Below the pieces are notes generated by a model. The model had not been told where the DNA came from, searched no databases, and was given only the letters and a program-made list of their open reading frames with translations. From assembly GCA_003166855.1 (NCBI GenBank), contig PMUM01000178.1, forward strand, positions 1 to 36,188: a stretch of 36,188 bases of DNA. The letters run 5' to 3'. The number at the start of each line of letters is the position of its first letter. The first letter of the stretch is position 1. Positions 35,796 through 36,188 of this stretch are shown here, piece after piece. The position numbers and the translations under genes are program-made. Source of the DNA: Acidobacteriaceae bacterium. GTDB lineage: Bacteria; Acidobacteriota; Terriglobia; Terriglobales; Acidobacteriaceae.

Positions 35796-36188
35796 CTACT
35801 GTGACGAACTGGCTTTTTGATTCTTGACCTGTAGATCGTTCACAACCTGCTGCACGTTCGGCACTCCGGCCGCCACTTTCTCGGCGCTCGAACGCATTTC
35901 TTCCGAGTTCACTTCTCCGGTCAGCGTGACGACTCCGCTCTTCACTTCGAACTTCACCGCGTCGCGCATCTTGTTTTGGATTAGCGCAGCATCCAGATTT
36001 TTCTCGATGCCTTGGTCCAGATCGGAATTCACGGCCTTTGCGTCTTTTTCCAGACCTACTGGAATCACGGCAATCTGATTCGCAACAACCTGGATACCCG
36101 CAAAGGACTTCGCTACGGATTCCGCCCGCGACTTGTCATTGTCACTGGTGACCTGTCCGCCGAGGGTCACGATGCCCTTGTCACGATC
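35796..36188 (-). CDS. BON-domain protein (5' end beyond window)
   Basis: 130 residues are visible and the frame stays open to the right edge, so the start and any signal peptide are missing; an internal GTG at 36170 is not a credible start because the domain begins before it. Two BON-type units can be seen: GIVTLGGQVTSDNDKSRAES with AKSFAGIQVVANQIAV, and later GVVTLTGEVNSEEMRSSAEK with GVPNVQQVVNDLQV. Each shows the VTLxGxV turn and the central glycine typical of BON domains (OsmY type), which bind phospholipid or act at the periplasmic face of membranes. It ends KASSSQ. Role in envelope or osmotic stress is inferred from the family. Confidence 0.85.
   Translation of the reverse strand, partial: DRDKGIVTLGGQVTSDNDKSRAESVAKSFAGIQVVANQIAVIPVGLEKDAKAVNSDLDQGIEKNLDAALIQNKMRDAVKFEVKSGVVTLTGEVNSEEMRSSAEKVAAGVPNVQQVVNDLQVKNQKASSSQ

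Noticed and set aside
1-36188. CRISPR arrays, tRNA or rRNA genes
   Set aside because: No regular short repeats with unique spacers were seen, and genes fill nearly all of the sequence, leaving little room for RNA genes.

Overview
This window looks like chromosomal DNA of an acidobacterium (class Acidobacteriae/Terriglobia type). The main reason is a run of long double-FtsX permeases of the ADOP class (acidobacterial duplicated orphan permease). A fused ABC-2 permease/M1 peptidase, a CRTAC1-like FG-GAP protein and a high-GC, tightly packed gene order fit the same assignment. I see no tRNA, rRNA, CRISPR array, insertion sequence or phage gene.

Layout. (1) 1-5411, minus strand: an ABC-2 ATPase, a 1230-residue ABC-2 permease fused to an M1 zinc peptidase, and a secreted FG-GAP/CRTAC1 protein cut by the left edge; the last two overlap. 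(2) 5412-5738: the only sizeable non-coding stretch, a divergent control region with two 16-bp TGTCC-N6-GGACA-like sites 20 bp apart and a possible sigma-54 -24/-12 element. (3) 5739-35499, plus strand: fifteen consecutive genes with no gap above 47 nt. They are an HlyD/MacA-type adaptor, a MacB-type ATPase, nine tandem ADOP permeases, a second and unusual MacB-type ATPase, a TolC-type outer-membrane protein, an NtrC-type response regulator and its histidine kinase. (4) 35509-36188, minus strand: a 57-residue two-helix membrane protein and a BON-domain protein cut by the right edge.

How the genes may work together. Adaptor, ATPase, permease and outer-membrane channel are the full parts list of a MacAB-TolC-like tripartite machine, here with nine interchangeable-looking permeases and two ATPases. 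The kinase/regulator pair at the end would act through sigma-54, and the paired palindromes upstream of the first gene lie where such an activator normally binds. The working model is a self-regulated, roughly 30-kb multi-permease export or envelope-stress locus. The substrate cannot be told from sequence.

Oddities: the first ADOP gene carries a single-base frameshift near 10005 that scrambles its last 92 codons. Two gene junctions share a 105-bp near-identical repeat, pointing to duplication or gene conversion. The second ATPase has a changed D-loop and signature region, and the regulator has GAFTDA instead of GAFTGA.
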